This document shows positions 1 to 14,600 of a stretch of 64,000 nucleotides of DNA, piece by piece; positions within the stretch are counted from its first letter, which is position 1, and each line of letters starts with the position of its first letter. Both the position numbers and the translations under genes were made by a program. Under the pieces are notes generated by a model that searched no databases, had not been told where the DNA came from, and worked only from the letters and a program-made list of their open reading frames with translations. This DNA comes from Thinopyrum elongatum. Lineage: Eukaryota; Streptophyta; Magnoliopsida; Poales; Poaceae. The DNA is taken from NCBI GenBank assembly GCA_011799875.1, contig CM022297.1, positions 522,067,362-522,131,361 of the forward strand, in the 5' to 3' direction.

Positions 1-230
1 TTTAGTTGTTCCGTAATATTCCGATAATATATTTAGATGTCAAATATTTAGGTGTGTGAATATTTTAGTCACGTCGGTATATTCCATAATAATTATTAGA
101 TGTCAAATATTAGGTGTGTAATATTTTTAGTCGCCGTCGGTATATTCGTATATATTTAGATGTCAAATATTTAGGTGTGTGAATATTTTTAATAGTTGTC
201 CATTTTGGATAATTTTTTTAGGTCAGCAGA
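1..230 (+). repeat. Tandem 62-64 bp repeat upstream of MULE transposase, copy A (partial)
   Basis: AT-rich tandem units containing TTTAGATGTCAAATATTTAGG, ending just before the acceptor-like TTTTTTTAGGTCAGCAG that precedes the transposase ATG. The window starts inside the array. It is the counterpart of 28713-28945, from which it differs mainly by single-base indels. It probably lies in a 5' intron or leader of the transposase gene. Confidence 0.75.
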
Positions 231-231
231 G

Positions 232-2954
232 ATGTCTGATGTAGGAATTTCGTATTTTATACTTACGGTCCTGGTACTGTCCAAACAAATGAGAGGGAGC
301 TGATTCGAGAGATTTTCAATGTATATAGAGGTGCCCTGGACTGCCCCTCAAACATGGTCTGTAGTCATTGAAAGAATGGTGTGACAGGATGTTTAGGGCT
401 TAATACTGAAACACCACACAGTCGGTTGTTCATGCATTGTGGACCCGGTAAAGTTCAACCGTTTCTTTTATTTGAGGCCAATAGAGCGGGACTCTCAGTG
501 GGTGCGCTGGTTACAAGGTTGCGAAAGCAGGGGATGCAATCCTATTGCCTTAGTTCTCCCGTCGTGAATGAGGTCAGTGCACCTGAAGGCGAGGGGTGGG
601 TTACGATCCTTACAGCCTGAAGCACTGAAGGGATGCATTTATCTATGTCAAATTTTGTGTCAAATGCTGGAGATGATGGTGAGAACCAGGGCAGAGTAGT
701 CAGGTAGAAGGAGTAAATGCTGATAGTTATTACAGTGACGAGGCGGAGCTACGAGGTAGATGGGCATATGCAAAACCAGATCGGAAGATGAAGAACAGAT
801 GTGATAGTGGTCATGCCATGATTCCGATGAGTCGGGATGAAAGAAGAAACGCAGAGGAGGTGCCCTAATCTTCTCATGGAATCAAGACTTCTCATCTGCA
901 ATGACCATGAACGATGGCCATGATTCGCCTGGCAATATCACCAGAACACATTGCGTCGGGTGCTATGTATCCCAACAAGGAAGCTCTGAAGGATGCAATC
1001 ATTAATTGGGCAATGTCCACGCAAAGGGTTTCCAAAACTCAGGTGTCAAGTCAGAAATACTTGACAATGAAATGCAAGAACATACATGTCCCGCCAGGGT
1101 GCATTGCTCTCCCTATGTATGGCACAAGTTGGGTGATCAGTGACTTAGTACATAACACATGTGTTTTCCAAGTATCCCTCAAGATCATGGTAACCTTTCT
1201 CCACGCTTATTGCTCAGTTGCTTTACAGCGAGGTAGTGGAGAGCAAAGCGATGGAAGTGAACGCTATCTAGACAAAATATTCGTCAGGATGAAGTATAAA
1301 ATTTTTATGGCAAGGTTTGGAGGGCTAAGCATAGGGCGCTTGAGACCAGATTTGGTTCATATTTGATGATCATGAACTCTGGTTGTCCGGCTCCTCCACA
1401 CACTGGCAGACCGGAATCCAGGGCACCTATGTTGACATCCAAGACTTGTTCATGCCAGAGTTCCCAACTGTGAGGGTGCTGCATTGACTGTTCTTCTCTT
1501 TCGGTGTATGCATTGAAGCTTTCAGCATTGTCGACCGGTGATATGTGTAGATGGCACTTTTCTCACTGGCAAGTACAGGGTCGATCCTGACCGCATTGTC
1601 AAGACGGGCAAATCAAGTAGTCCCACTGGATTTGAGTTGTTCTTGGTTGGCTGAGATGGTAGTACGAGGATTGCGAGAACATTGTAAAGTTGACCTGGTT
1701 CTTTAGACAACTGAAAATAGCAGTTGTGCAGGATAAGCCGAATGTGTGCATCCTTCATGATAGGCATGCAGGTATACTCAGTGCGATAAAGAAACTGACA
1801 AACCCTGGTCCTGAGGAACCACTCAAGGCAGGACTTGCAGAGCCATTGGTGCATGCGCCATCTGGGGGCTAATATCTTCTCGCAGTTCAGAAATAGAAAC
1901 CTCATGAATCTATTCAAAAAACTCTGCAAGTAAACCATCTATGGAAGTACAATTTGATACGTGACAGACCTAATGTGTGCACCCACAGAGACATGTTAGG
2001 ACAGGAAAGCTGCACGAGATGCAGCGGTGAGGGCACATGTTGCAAGCAGTAGCTGCACAGTTAGCAACAGGACAGCGGGCGTGGAGGAGGAACCTGTTGG
2101 GCTTTGTGACTTGCCAGGATTTGACCCACCTAGTACTAGGAGAAGGCTTGGGAGAACGATTTAAACCTTTGATTGTGGATAGAGCATGAACCTCTGGAGT
2201 GGTTGTCTTTGTTCATGACACAGATGGAGCAATGTATGGTGTCATGACTACCAACCTCGCTGAAACATATAACTTTGTCCTCAGAGGAAATCGGGCCTTG
2301 CCACTTACAGCCATCGTGAGGGTATTTTCTATGGCACGGTGAAGTATTTCAGAGATAGACGTCAAGAGCAAGCTGATATCATGAACAATCCAAACACACG
2401 TTACTGTGAAAGGGTTATGAAGTACTGAATGAAAATGGAAAAAAGCTAGGTCACACACTATAGTCGCCATCAGAAGTCAAGAAAGAAGTTGTAGGTCTGC
2501 TTAGCTAAACAACAAATTCAATATGCAAATGAGCTGAGGACGCATGAGTGAAAATTGAAAATGAAGTCTGGCCAACGTATGAGTGCACATGCAACAAACC
2601 AAAGTTGCGTCACCTACCTGCTCCCATGTACTTGCTGCTTGCGGGCAGTTAGGAATGGATGCAATCTGGTTCGTGTCTCCATATTTTCTGAAAGAGTCCG
2701 TCCTCAATACCTGAACAGGTGAGTTGCTGGGATTTCGATCAATGGTAACTTCTACACCGTCAACCCTATGAAAGGTGGTACATTCCAGACCCAGGGAAAT
2801 TTGCTGGGATGAATCTGAAGCAGAGGCCCCACTAGCAATGCATTCTATGCAATGAATTTGGCCATGGGACACTAATTGCCCGACTTTCGTCATCCTGCCA
2901 GTGGTACTGGGCATGGACGCGGCAACCGGGGACGAAGAGGAGGAAGATGAGTAA
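232..2954 (+). pseudogene. MULE (mudrA-like) transposase pseudogene, copy A
   Basis: Counterpart of the copy B transposase at 28948-31674. The same start, the same internal stop codons and the same SWIM zinc-finger region can be recognised, but the reading frame is broken repeatedly by one-base insertions and deletions, many in short homopolymers. Copy B keeps one frame throughout, so these indels look like uncorrected long-read errors or very recent decay rather than ancient divergence. It is followed by the 29-bp repeat array and the PMD gene, as in copy B. Function, if the gene were intact, would be cut-and-paste transposition of a Mutator-like element. No intact protein can come from this copy as written. 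Confidence 0.85.
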
Positions 2955-2980
2955 GAGGGAGAGGAAGAAGCTAGGCTGCA

Positions 2981-3165
2981 TTGAAATCTGTATTAAGTAT
3001 GACTCTATGTTGAAATTTGTATTAAGTATGGCAATATTTTGAAATTTATATAATGTTGCACTATGTTGAAATTTGTATTAACTATGGCACTATGTTTAAA
3101 ATTTGTATTAAGTGTGCCACTATATTTTAAATATGTATTAAGTGTGGCACTATGTTTTAATTTGT
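2981..3165 (+). repeat. 29-bp tandem repeat array, copy A
   Basis: About seven head-to-tail degenerate units of TTGAAATTTGTATTAAGTA plus GGCACTATG, between the transposase stop and the PMD gene. Counterpart of 31701-31890. Confidence 0.7.
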
Positions 3166-3461
3166 ATTGTGCGTACGTGCAACTTTGTTAAAAAATGTGC
3201 AGGAATGGAGGGAATGTGGTTGCTTAATCCGGATATTGATAGTAAGCACGTGCTGCGATATTGTAAGCACAACTCAATCCCCTGGTCACTCGCATTCTAA
3301 GGAAAACTGGAGGATACACCTCGATTGGGTTGATCGGTACGTATTTCATTTATTTTTTCAAGCATGTATATTAATGGGAACAACTAACAGAATGTTTCTG
3401 ATATGCAGTTGAAATGGGCTGGGCTTTTACCTTTCGCACGTCAGGTTGAGGCCACGGAAAC

Positions 3462-6400
3462 TGTGATGCCCCGGCTCAATCGTGCACTAATCATACATGC
3501 AAATGCACATGATCAAGCCTAAGGACTCACTTGAAGATATCACAACACAACTCTAAAACATAACTAAGTCATACAAGCTTTATATTACAAGCCAGGGCCT
3601 CGAGGGCTCGAATACATAAGCTCATGGCATACAAGCGTCAGCGGAAGCATCACATATCTGAGTACAGATATAAAGAGAAACAGAAAGCCTTTAGAAAGGC
3701 GGGGAAAAATAAACACTAGATCGAAAGGCGCCGCCTCCTGCTGGGACCCTCCGAACCTACTCCTGTCTTCACCAATTCATAGTAGAAGCATCCTTGGGGT
3801 AGTATAGTAGTCGACAGTGCAGCTGTCTCAGGGGCTCCGTCATCTGGTCCGGGCAAGCTGATATGGGGAAAAAGGAAAGCAGAGCAACCGTGAGTACTCC
3901 GAAGTACTCAGCAAGCAAGGATCTACACTACATATGCAACATTTTCAAAGGAAGGCTGGATATGTGGACTGGGCTGCAGAAATGCCAGAATAGAGAGGAA
4001 AGCCTTAGTCCTATCGAAGACTAGCATCTTCAGCGGTCTTGCACAATAGAGAGAGTAGATCAGCACAATATATAGTAGTGGTTGTGTCAAGTAACAGTCT
4101 CGCCCACAATCCTCCTCGACTTCCTGCGAGAAAAGCGATCCCGGAGCCACATATCCAGTTTTTATCTCAAGTTCTAGTTGTATTGATTGGGATACAACTC
4201 CGAGTGTCTTTTACCGTAGGACCGGCTATCGATAGATGTTTTCTTCCCTGCAGGGGTGCACCAACTTACCCACCACGCTCGCTTAACTCCGGCCGGACAC
4301 ACTTCCTGAGTCATGGCCCGCCTCGGCCAAACAATACACCGCAACCCTACCTACAGCTCAGCAGAGAGGTCCCCCCGGTCTACCTCCTAAGGCTCAGGGG
4401 TCTTGGGCCATTGCCCTGTGCACTCCGGTCGTTGCGAGCAGGGCGAATCTTGGTACCACCTCTGTATATGGATGGTTGCCGGCCCTGCCGTGCCCGCAAT
4501 GCTGAACTGGACGTCTGACAGAGCTTTCGTCTGATGCTACGATGCAAGGTGCCCTAACTGTTCCCACGTGATGGTTAGTGCTATCAGGCCAGAGGCCTGC
4601 TCGGATCAAATATCCAAATCGTTAGTGGATTAGGGGCTTGCGGAAACGAGCAGAGACTCACAAAAGATGTGACCCCGTCGCCCCGTCTCGAGGATTGGGC
4701 AAGGGCTAGAATGCCCGGCCACACTCGTATTCGTCTCACGGGTAACCTCCATGTCAACCCGACCCTCTTCACGCGGGTACCCCCCAGGGTCGACCCGCCT
4801 TTCCAAGTATCAGATGTAAAGTCCAAGTAACCATAGTAACCGTGTGTCTAACACCAAGGGAAACCATGAGGAATCACCCTCGATGGAATTCCACCTGATG
4901 TTATCATCAAGGTGAACGAAGGAGAATCACCCTCGAGGTCCACTTGAGGAGTTACGCGACGACGTCGTTATCGGGGGTGGTGTAGGAGGAATCACCCTCG
5001 CTGACCATGACCGATTAACTAACCTACCAGGTTATCATCAGAAGTGCTGACGAGGTATCACCCTCGGCACCCGATAGTAACCCAGTAGTGTCGAGCACTA
5101 AGGGGAAGGATATGATGTGCGTGCTATCCTGTCTTCAATCCCGTTGATCGGGTCTTCTGTTAATCCAGCGGGGCAGTTGGGTCAAAGTGGGGTCTCGATG
5201 GGTCTCTGACCAACCTATACTAAGCAGTTTGAAATAGGCAGGTAAGGTAACATTAAGCAGGTTACAAAAGTAGCTATGCATCAGAATAGGAGCAATCATA
5301 TAAGTGGCAAAATCTAATGCAAGCAGGAGAAAAATAGATGGGCGATATCGGGATGATCAAAGGGGGAGGCTTGCCTGGTTGCTGGCGAAGGCAGAGTCAT
5401 CAGGGTCGTCGATCTCTGGAGCTGCCTCGGTACCGGGCTCTATCGAGAGAGAGAGGGGGAGGAACAGATAAATACAAGGCAACAAGCAACACAGAGCAGG
5501 CTACGCTAACGTGCGGTGCACAGCGCTGCCTAAAAGCATATCTAAGTCATATTAGTTTATTTTAGGATTTAGTTGGATTTATTAATCGGTAGTTGGGCAC
5601 TATTCATCTACCGGAAACAGGCTAAAAGTTACGGGTTCACCCTGTAGAGGGTCCCGTCACGGAAACAGATAGCAGGTCAGCTTTGTCTCGTCGTTCTGAT
5701 CAAACTTTCATGTAGAAAGTTTTTCGATCCGAGTTACGGTTTATTTTATATGTTTTTTTGAAGTTTTATTGATTCTGTAATTATTAGTATTTAAATTGCT
5801 AAGAAAAAGGAATATGATGTCAGCATGGCGTCATCAACGCATCAGCGGTCAACTGACCAGCTGACCGTCAACAGACTGACGGGTGGGCCCGGTCAACGCC
5901 AGTCAGCTAGTCCAACTGACATGTGGGGCCAGTGTTTAAACTGATTTAATCCAGCCATTTAGTTGCCGGCTGATTAAGCCGTGTGGTGGTCCGATGTCAG
6001 TGAGTTAGGAGGGTGATAATTAGCAGCTAATGATGCCACGTCAACGATAGTAGCCGCCGGTCATCACCGGAGCTAACAGAGGACGCCGGAGTTGGCCGTC
6101 CGGCCGATTTCAGCCACGGTTGTTGCGCGGCGGGCGCATTCGATCGGGTGCACATGGTGAGTTGATCGGTGGCCGCAACACTTGTCGGGGTGGTCGAGAG
6201 TGAGTAGGAGGTCACAATGGCGAGCCGAGCACACGGCCGAGGTGGGATCTTGCTACGGTTTTTAGACGACCTGGCTGAGCAGCGCAATAGCTTCGCGGTG
6301 TTCTTGGGAGCACAATAGCAGCAACAGCTCAGCGGTAGGTGGCGCAGAGCGATATTGGTGAGCACGGGGGCGGAGCGTAGCTCCGCCATGGCGGCGAACG

Positions 6401-7417
6401 TGTGCTAGGGACGACCACGACGAGCAAGGAGAGGAAAAAAGTCGGGGAGATGCGTGCGCTCACAGTGATCCAGTAGGGAAGGTAGTGTGCTCGGGGAGCG
6501 ACTGTCACAGCAAATCGGCGGTGAAGACGTACGGTGGTCGGCGGCGCAAACGAGATCGATCCCGAGGCTGTGGTGCTTCTCAGGTCGTTCCGGTCCCCTG
6601 AGCCGATGGAGTCGACGATGAGGAACGTCCTGGACACCAGCAGTCGATGGACGGTGGCTGGTGGCCGCGGCAGTTCATGACGCGTGCCCCGGTGCGCCGC
6701 GGCTCGCTCGAACCAAGAGAGAGGGGAGAGTGAAAGAGTGGCGCGAGGGGAAGAATGATGGGGACTAGGGTTTTCCAGGAGCGAGGGAAGGCTCTTATAT
6801 CTCCCTCGGAGCTGTGGATCTCGACGGGTGGCCGCGGCGGTCGTGTCAGCGCGTGCGGTCGACAGCGGTGGAAGGAAGGGGATGAGTGGCTCAGTTGGGT
6901 TGGGCCGTGCCTTGCTTGACTTAGGCCAATAGCATAGTGCAGTCTGGCCTTTTTCTATTTCTTCTTTCTGCTTTTCTTATTCTTTTTCAATAACAGAGAG
7001 AGAGAGAGAGAATTTTTTGGGTAACCAAATAGTGTAGGAAAAATATGGGACTAGGCCCGATAATTCCAACACAAATTTAGACAGTGCCACAATTATTTTG
7101 GGAGCAAGTTTAAATTGGTTTGCACTTTACAATATTTAAATAGCACTGAAAAATGCTGAAATGTGCTATTATATTTGCTAATGCTCATCTTACACACAAG
7201 TGTTTGTGTTCCTTAACAGCAAATAGTTTTAGATTATTTTGCTAAAAGGTGAACAGTTTTGCAGCAACTTTGAAACACTTTATTTTCAGTTAATTTGAAT
7301 TGATTTTCAGAGAGGATTTTGAAGTGAATATTTAACCAATGCGACTAGGCACTGCAAATGAAAGTGACTTGGCATTATAGCAGAGTGTCACAGTGATTGT
7401 TACACAGGGGTGTTACA
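3462..7417 (-). mobile_element. Solo LTR 1 of a Ty3-gypsy element, copy A
   Basis: Minus-strand LTR running TGTAACACCCC (at 7417) to GGGGCATCACA (at 3462), 3956 bp. It is flanked by GAAAC at 3457-3461 and GAAAC at 7419-7423, a 5-bp target duplication with one extra base in this noisy copy. There is no internal domain, so it is a solo LTR left by LTR-LTR recombination. It contains the GAGG-GTGATW-CCTC motif array (4870-5065) and a GA-rich run near 7000. Counterpart of 32191-36213. Confidence 0.9.
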
Positions 7418-9578
7418 AGAAACCCCAAACGCCTCGCCATTGACCCTCTTTGCTCACCTGCTTTTGGACCAATGGAGGCCTGAGACCCCCACGTTTCACT
7501 TCCGCTGGGGAGAGATGGCTCCTGCTCTGGAGGATGTGTCACTTTTGCTGGGACTACCGTTGGCGGGTCCTGCCATAGACCGTTTAGAGGCACCGGCTGT
7601 TGGGAGCTTGGTATTGCACAACGTTTCCCGGTGTTTATGAACGTGCTCTGGCTCTTGTGTGTCGGAGGCTCATGGACCTAAGTATGATTGGTTGCTCCAT
7701 TTCCAGGTTAATTCCCCAGCCTCATATATTCATTTGTCATGCATCTGGTTTTAAAGATACCTTCGCTATTTACTAATACCTCTTCTTTACTCATACAGAT
7801 CCAGAAGTTCCTGGGGTATCCAGGAGTCCCTTTGAATGCGACACAGATCACTCGCAGCCTGGAGGCATTCGTACGGTGGCTTCTCGGCAAGGTGATGTTC
7901 ACAGAGAACCATGTCACCACTATTAGCGCGCGCTACATCCCTATTGCACTGGAGATCGCGAGAGCTGGGCCCGGATCACATCACACAGAGGAGTTGGGAT
8001 TCGGCGGTCTTAGAGGCTACATACGGAGGTATGTGCAATGGTTGCCAGCTTGCGATGGGGAAGGCTGCACTTCTTGGATGCCCTCTATTTTCAGCTGTGG
8101 TTTGGGAGAGTTCTCTATAGGGACGACCAACATATGTGTTGAGGAGCCTTTGGGCCACCTGTTCGATGCAACGCATCGACATGCCTACTTTGTGTTGGAC
8201 ACGTTGCAGTATGTCTCATGTTATAATTTAATGCATCTTCTTTGCGTACATATGGCTGAAACTAACTTTTGTTTTGCGTAGAGACGCTATGCTAGTGATC
8301 AGACTAGGCGAGCCTACACGGCATTAAACGAGCAGTTCGATACGTACACTGGGGTGATCTGGCAGCCGTACACGCAAGCAGCCATAGTAAAGATACCCCG
8401 GGGTATGTCTGAGCTATGCACAAGAGATTGGGATTACTGGAGGACGAAATTGAAGATCATCTTTGTGATGACCCCGGCTTAATCGTGCACTAACCATACA
8501 TGCAAATGCACACGATCAAGCCTAAGGACTCACTTGAAGATATCACAACACAACTCTAAAAGAGAATAAAGTCATACAAGCTTTATATTACAAGCCAGGG
8601 CCCTCAATGGCTCGAATACATAGCTCGATGGCATACAAGCATCAGCGGAAGCATCAGATATCTGAGTACAGATATATTACAGAAATAGAGATAAGCCTTT
8701 AAGAAGGAGGGGCAAAACAAAACACTATGATCGAAAGGCGCAGGCCTCCTGCCTGGGACCCTCCGAACCTACTCCGGTCGTCGGTCGGCTCCTCGTAGTA
8801 GTACTCGCCGGGAGGGTGTAGTAGTAGCCTGGCCGGGGCGGCCGGCTCAGGGGCTCCGTCGTCTAGTGGCAACAAATGGATAACGGGAAAAAAAAAGTAA
8901 AGCAAATGTGAGTACTCATTCGAAGTACTCAGCAAGCAAGGATCTACACTACATATGCAACATTTTCAAAGGAATGGCTGTATATTTGGACTGGTCTACA
9001 GAAATGCCAGAATAGAGGGAAAGCCTTGTCCTATCGAAGACTAGCATCTTCAACATTTTCAGCAGTTCTGCAGCATTAGAAGAGCGCAGAATAGCATAAA
9101 GTAAAGTAGTAGTAGTGTTATCAACCTCGGCAAAGATCCTTTCTGACTCCTGCGAGAAAGCAATCCCAGAGCCATACTATCCAGTTATCATCTCAAGTTC
9201 TAGTTGTACCGATCGGGATACAACTCCGAGTGCCCGTTACCGTAGGACAGGCTATCGATGATTAGTTCTTCCCTGCAGGGGTGCACCAACTTACCCACCA
9301 CGCTCACTTACTCCGGCCAGACACACTTTTCTAGGTCATGCTGGCCTCGGCTAAGCAACATGCCGCAACCCGACCGAATATTTAACAGAGGTCAGCACGC
9401 CGGACTAAACCTATGCCCCCAGGGCTTGGGCCATCGCCCCGGACGCTCCTGCACGTTGCGAACCCGGCTGAAAGCAGACCTAGCCCCCTTAATACAAGCG
9501 CGGGCTTAAGCAGTCCAATCCAGGACGCGCCGCCCAGTCACTGACGTCTATTAACTTCGGCTGAAGTATACAACGAAC

Positions 9579-11674
9579 ATAGGGTATGCAGCAGAAAACA
9601 AAAAAATTCTCCTACGCACCACCCAGGACCACTGTGGAGACTGCATACAGGTTTGATCATTTTCGTTACTGACTCGTAGCGCAGCGGAAGTAGAGTCGAT
9701 GACGATCGGTGGTGCAGATCCCCGCAGCTAGGATTTACAACCTCCCAACCGCGAGGATGTGATCCCTCTCTGGCCCTCGGACAGCCCTCCGGGAGGCGTC
9801 GAACAGCCCCCGGACGGTGTCGCGGACAGCCCTTCGGGAGGACTCACAGAACTCGGACTGCCACTTGGACAGCCTTCGGGAGGCACTCTCGAACACGCCC
9901 TCGGGCACTAAGATCGAACTACGACCTCTCTACAGGTTGCACACATACGGTGTCATCTATCCGGCAGGGCTTCGCCGTCCAGAACTAGTCCCACCGGAAC
10001 CCAGACAGCCTTTCGGCACTACGAAACTATTTGTGGGAGGGAGAGAGAATGCCAGATCATGCATGGCTTGTGTATGAGAGCAAGGGATGAAGGAGATGGC
10101 AGCCCCAACTCCCTCTTTTATAGGCCAAGGTAAGGGGTGGGGTGGGATGTTGAAATACCAAAATATCCAAGCTTCATGTCACACATGAAAAGGCATAATG
10201 GAATGCAAGGGAGGCATCATGGGGACACCAAGGGGACACCCCTTGGGCCGGCCACACATGTGCCCCCCCCCCCCATGGGGGGGCCCCCCAACAAGCCACC
10301 AACTGTCTCCATGAAACATGCATGCTCCCTAGACAAAAAGCCACCAAACAAGCAACCCCTGATTCGTGGGATCTTGTCCCCTCGCGCTGAGACAAGATGT
10401 TTTCCGTGAATGTTTTTCTGAAAATTCCAGAAGGTCCCAGAACATTTCCGGTACCCTCTAAAATTATTCTGGGCGTGTTCCGAAAATTTTTCGGTATGGT
10501 AGTTTTCATCAGCGAAAAGCAACAACAGCGGTTCGACAGCTCCGGAACATTTCCGGTTTTTCTCTCCGAAAATTCCCAGAACTTCCAGACCAATTCTGGG
10601 ACCTCTAAGAATTTATAGGTGAGTGCCGAAACCAATTTGACCTAATAATATATTCCGAAAACACTTTTCGGTTTTACCGAAACTCTTTCGGTGTTCTCTC
10701 TCCGGAACTCTCCGTTGTCTCCGAAACTTTTTCGGTGATTTTCTCTCAGACTCCCTGTCTAGTATTCAGCAGATAGATGACCCTTAGCGTGTGACCCTAT
10801 AGGTTCGTGAAGTATAGACATGACCGGAACACCTTCCGATCAATGATCAGCATCGGACCGTGGACACCCTATTGACCCCTATACCCACACGAATGAATAT
10901 TCGAGTGAACCTCCAGTTGCCGTGTGCTATTCCTGTTGCTTCGCGATATGTTACAATACCCGGTGAGACATGTTGGCATTCCCGTGGATCAACAACTTGT
11001 CCACTATGCTAGTTACCTCGTTACCGGTATTGTTCTCTTTTCTCGTTACCGTGTTCCGGCATCCTCGTGATCAAATCACAAAGTGTCTGGCCAGACGATG
11101 ATGGATACCGTAACACCGAGAGGGCCCAGAGATATCTCTCATCGTCGGAGGAGCAAATCCCAATCTTGAGCTATCAAGTTACTTGACACACTTTTCGATG
11201 AACCCGTAAGCCGCCGTAATAGCCACCCATTTACGGATGACATTTAACAAACCCCAAAGTTCATGAAGCAAGCATGAAGAAACTCGATACTCTCATGGTC
11301 TAAGGAATCACCCAAATGTTAACCATCTCTGTGTTATTAACCATTAACTTGTGACGAATGTAACTCATACCATAACATCAATTCCGGTCGATTCAACACA
11401 AATATTCTTCTAACACTGTGCCCTCAAAGTTGCTGGCATAGACATGCCCATGATCAGGAAACAACCCTCATGAAACACTTGAGCTAGTCTTAGAGGCCAG
11501 ACTAGGAATACATTTTAACCGTTTATTATTCCACACGTGCATATGAGTCTTCCTCCAAGCCTCGTTTTATTTGTAGACTCAGAACCATAGCAGTTATAGC
11601 ATGGAACATACCCTAATTATGAACAGGGAGATAATCAATAACATTTATTATTTCCTCTAGGCATATCTCCTACA
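9579..11674 (-). repeat. Left (3') LTR of the copia element
   Basis: About 2.1 kb. It pairs with 16806-18837 over its whole length; most differences are one-base indels. A C/G homopolymer near 10262-10286 differs in length from its partner near 17490-17510. Confidence 0.85.
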
Positions 11675-11685
11675 GACTCCCACTT
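11675..11685 (-). other. Polypurine tract of the copia element
   Basis: Reads AAGTGGGAGTC on the minus strand directly before the 3' LTR. It is the expected plus-strand primer site and fixes the element's orientation. Confidence 0.8.
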
Positions 11686-14600
11686 GCACTAGATCAATAA
11701 TCTGTTATGCTAATGCACTTTACACCTGTGGCACACCGGTGTAAAAATGCTTCGCTTGTGGTATAGCCTGATGTCCATGGATCTGACGACTTCAGTTCCG
11801 TGTGTATCTTTGCATATCCTCGCGTTTTCACGCTTTCAGAAATTCATATTTTGTGTGGACTTGGCTTTGTATGTATGTGAATCATAGTTCGAACCTGGAT
11901 TCCTCAGACTGACTATGGAGCAACTACCTGCAGTAGTGTCCCATTGCAAAAGCCATCTTGGAACCATACTAAGTTCATGACTGAACTATATGATTCAACA
12001 TCTTCTTTGTCGCTTTTAAAAGCGGCAACATACTTCGCCCTGTTATAGAATTTCGCCACAGTAACTTGTATCGATGTAACCTTTTACAACGAACTCTTCA
12101 TGATCTCCACTGCGAGAAAATATGTCATCAGTGCTACTATAGTACTCAATGACCCTTTTTCACTGTTGTCCCATGATCAGTACTTTTGATCACTTTGGTA
12201 TCCATACTCCAACAACTTTGGGGTATTGGACATATCTAGTTGTTTTACATACCATGGAATACATGATTAATCCAAACACAAGAGTGTGTGGAATCTCCAC
12301 ATCAGTATTTTGCTCATCAGTGTTTTGGGACACCGAGTCTTGCAAAAACTCTTTCCATGTGACTTTGGCAAGAATCACTCCTTGGCGTTTTAAATGCTAA
12401 AAAGTTTAGCATCTTGTCAATATGTATCTTTGCTCAGCCCCATTAGGTAAATCTATCTCCATAGTTCATCATACCTAATATTAAGGCTATTTAGCCCAAG
12501 CACTTCATCGAAAAACTATTTTCAAATGAAGTCCTAATTCGTTTCAAGAAATTTATTTCCAGTTAACAAGTGTTCAAGCACACAACGTTTTTAGAAATAT
12601 TTTATGCTCCCACTTACTTTCTTGAATCAAGCATCTTCGTTACCCATTGATGAAGTCAAAACTCTTTTGACCATTTCATCAAAACACGAAGATTCCAACT
12701 CCATTTTGCTCTCTTCTGTCCATCGCTGGAACTCTGAAGTTTGCACCCTTACTAGCATCCTCTAGAATGACAAATAACCTTGGACTGTAACACATGCAAG
12801 TCCTTGGTTTCATTTCCATCAGATGGAAATCCTTTGTCATCCCTTGTTTCATTCTCATGATATGAAATATGTATTAATTGCTATTCAACCCAACCCGAAC
12901 CGACTTTAAGCATGCTACGGTGAACATCCTCATCGTAGTCAACTCCTTGAACTTGTTTTCAACAAGTCGAGCTTATGGATAAAACATTTTTATCCGTATC
13001 AGTTTTTAGTTCCATAAATATCGTTAGACCCTAAGTCTTTCGAAAGGTGTATCAAGATTTTAATCTTGAATCACTTATGAACTATCTCGATTGTATTGCA
13101 TTTAGCCAATTCCAGAGTCAGGGCCCATCAACGCTTCCTGGTGTATCGTAGGTATAACTGTTGTCTAACAACAATATCTCGTTTGCGCACCTAGAGGTTT
13201 GCACACCTTGCCTACTGGTTCAGCTGCAAGTTCGACAAAAGTCCATACATTTTATTGTAGGACTTCCGTATCAGTCACAGTAGGAAACTCTGGAATTTCT
13301 TCCAAGGTCTCTTTCCTTTGATCTGATGACGAAGATACTGTTATCTTCGGTTGCACTATTCTCCCACTCACCTTTTGCAAGCCAATTCTCTTTAAAAGCA
13401 TACCATTTGTGGCAAAAACCTTTGCCTCGGTATAGTGGTGGGGGAATACCCAATGAATTGGGATAAACCTACAAAGTAGCACTTGTCTGATTTGGAATAG
13501 GTTTGTAACCTTTTACACAAGCCCCATATTCCAATTTAAAGAAAGATATACATGGTTGGGCGTACCATACCATGGTGTCATTTCAACAGACCCGATGGAG
13601 CTCTTTTCAGTGTAAAAGCCGTAGTCTCTAGCATCACTCTTTTAAAAGGGATAATGCAAATTTATTTATGTCATCTTTGATCTTACCATGTCATAAATGG
13701 TTCGATTACATCTTCACGGACTTTCCACTTGCAGTGGTGTTCCGGGAGGTGCAAGTTATGAAACCCCTTTCACTACTCTCATCAGACATTCGCTAAACTT
13801 GTAACTCAAATATTCCTTTCTGCAATCGAATTGTAGAACATATTTTCTTGTTACAATATCTTCTACTCATATTTGAAAACCTTTTGAATGAATTCAAAGA
13901 ACCAGACTTACGTCTCATCAAGTAAATATCCACATATCTACTTGAGTCATTTCTGAAGATAGATAATCCACTACTTGCAACAACATTATTGAACTACTAA
14001 ATCAAAATGTATGATCATCAATAAGTTCTTTGCTATTCCTTATGGCCTGTGAACGGTATTTCAGTCACTTCTCTTTTCGAGGAAAGTGCAAGTGTCAGAT
14101 GATTCAAAATCAACGACTTCAAAATCCATCATAATGGAATTTTCCATGCGGGTTTCTCCAATGTGACCAATGCAGTGCCACCTTGTGTGGTATTCTTTTA
14201 GTCTTACGACATTTAGCGTCAGTGTTATGTGTATCTATTACCATCAATATTCATAACATAGTCCCTCGATGATGGAAGTATGGCCCTTCATGTTATTCAT
14301 AATACTGAACACAATTGTTCTTTTATGAACAACCTTTTTGCAACAACATTGTGCAAGGGGCTAGAGTGTAAAACTCTAAAATGAATTATGAATGTAATCC
14401 AGAGGTAATATATTATTATCAATATTCATAACATACATCTCATTCTAATGAAGTATGGCCCTTATGTTTTCATAACACCGAACATCAAAGTTCTCTTATG
14501 AACAACCTTCTTGCAAGATACCTTATGCAAAGGGCCAGAGTGTGAAACTCTAAAATGAATTATGAAAGTAAATACATAGGTAATACACCGATGGAAGGTA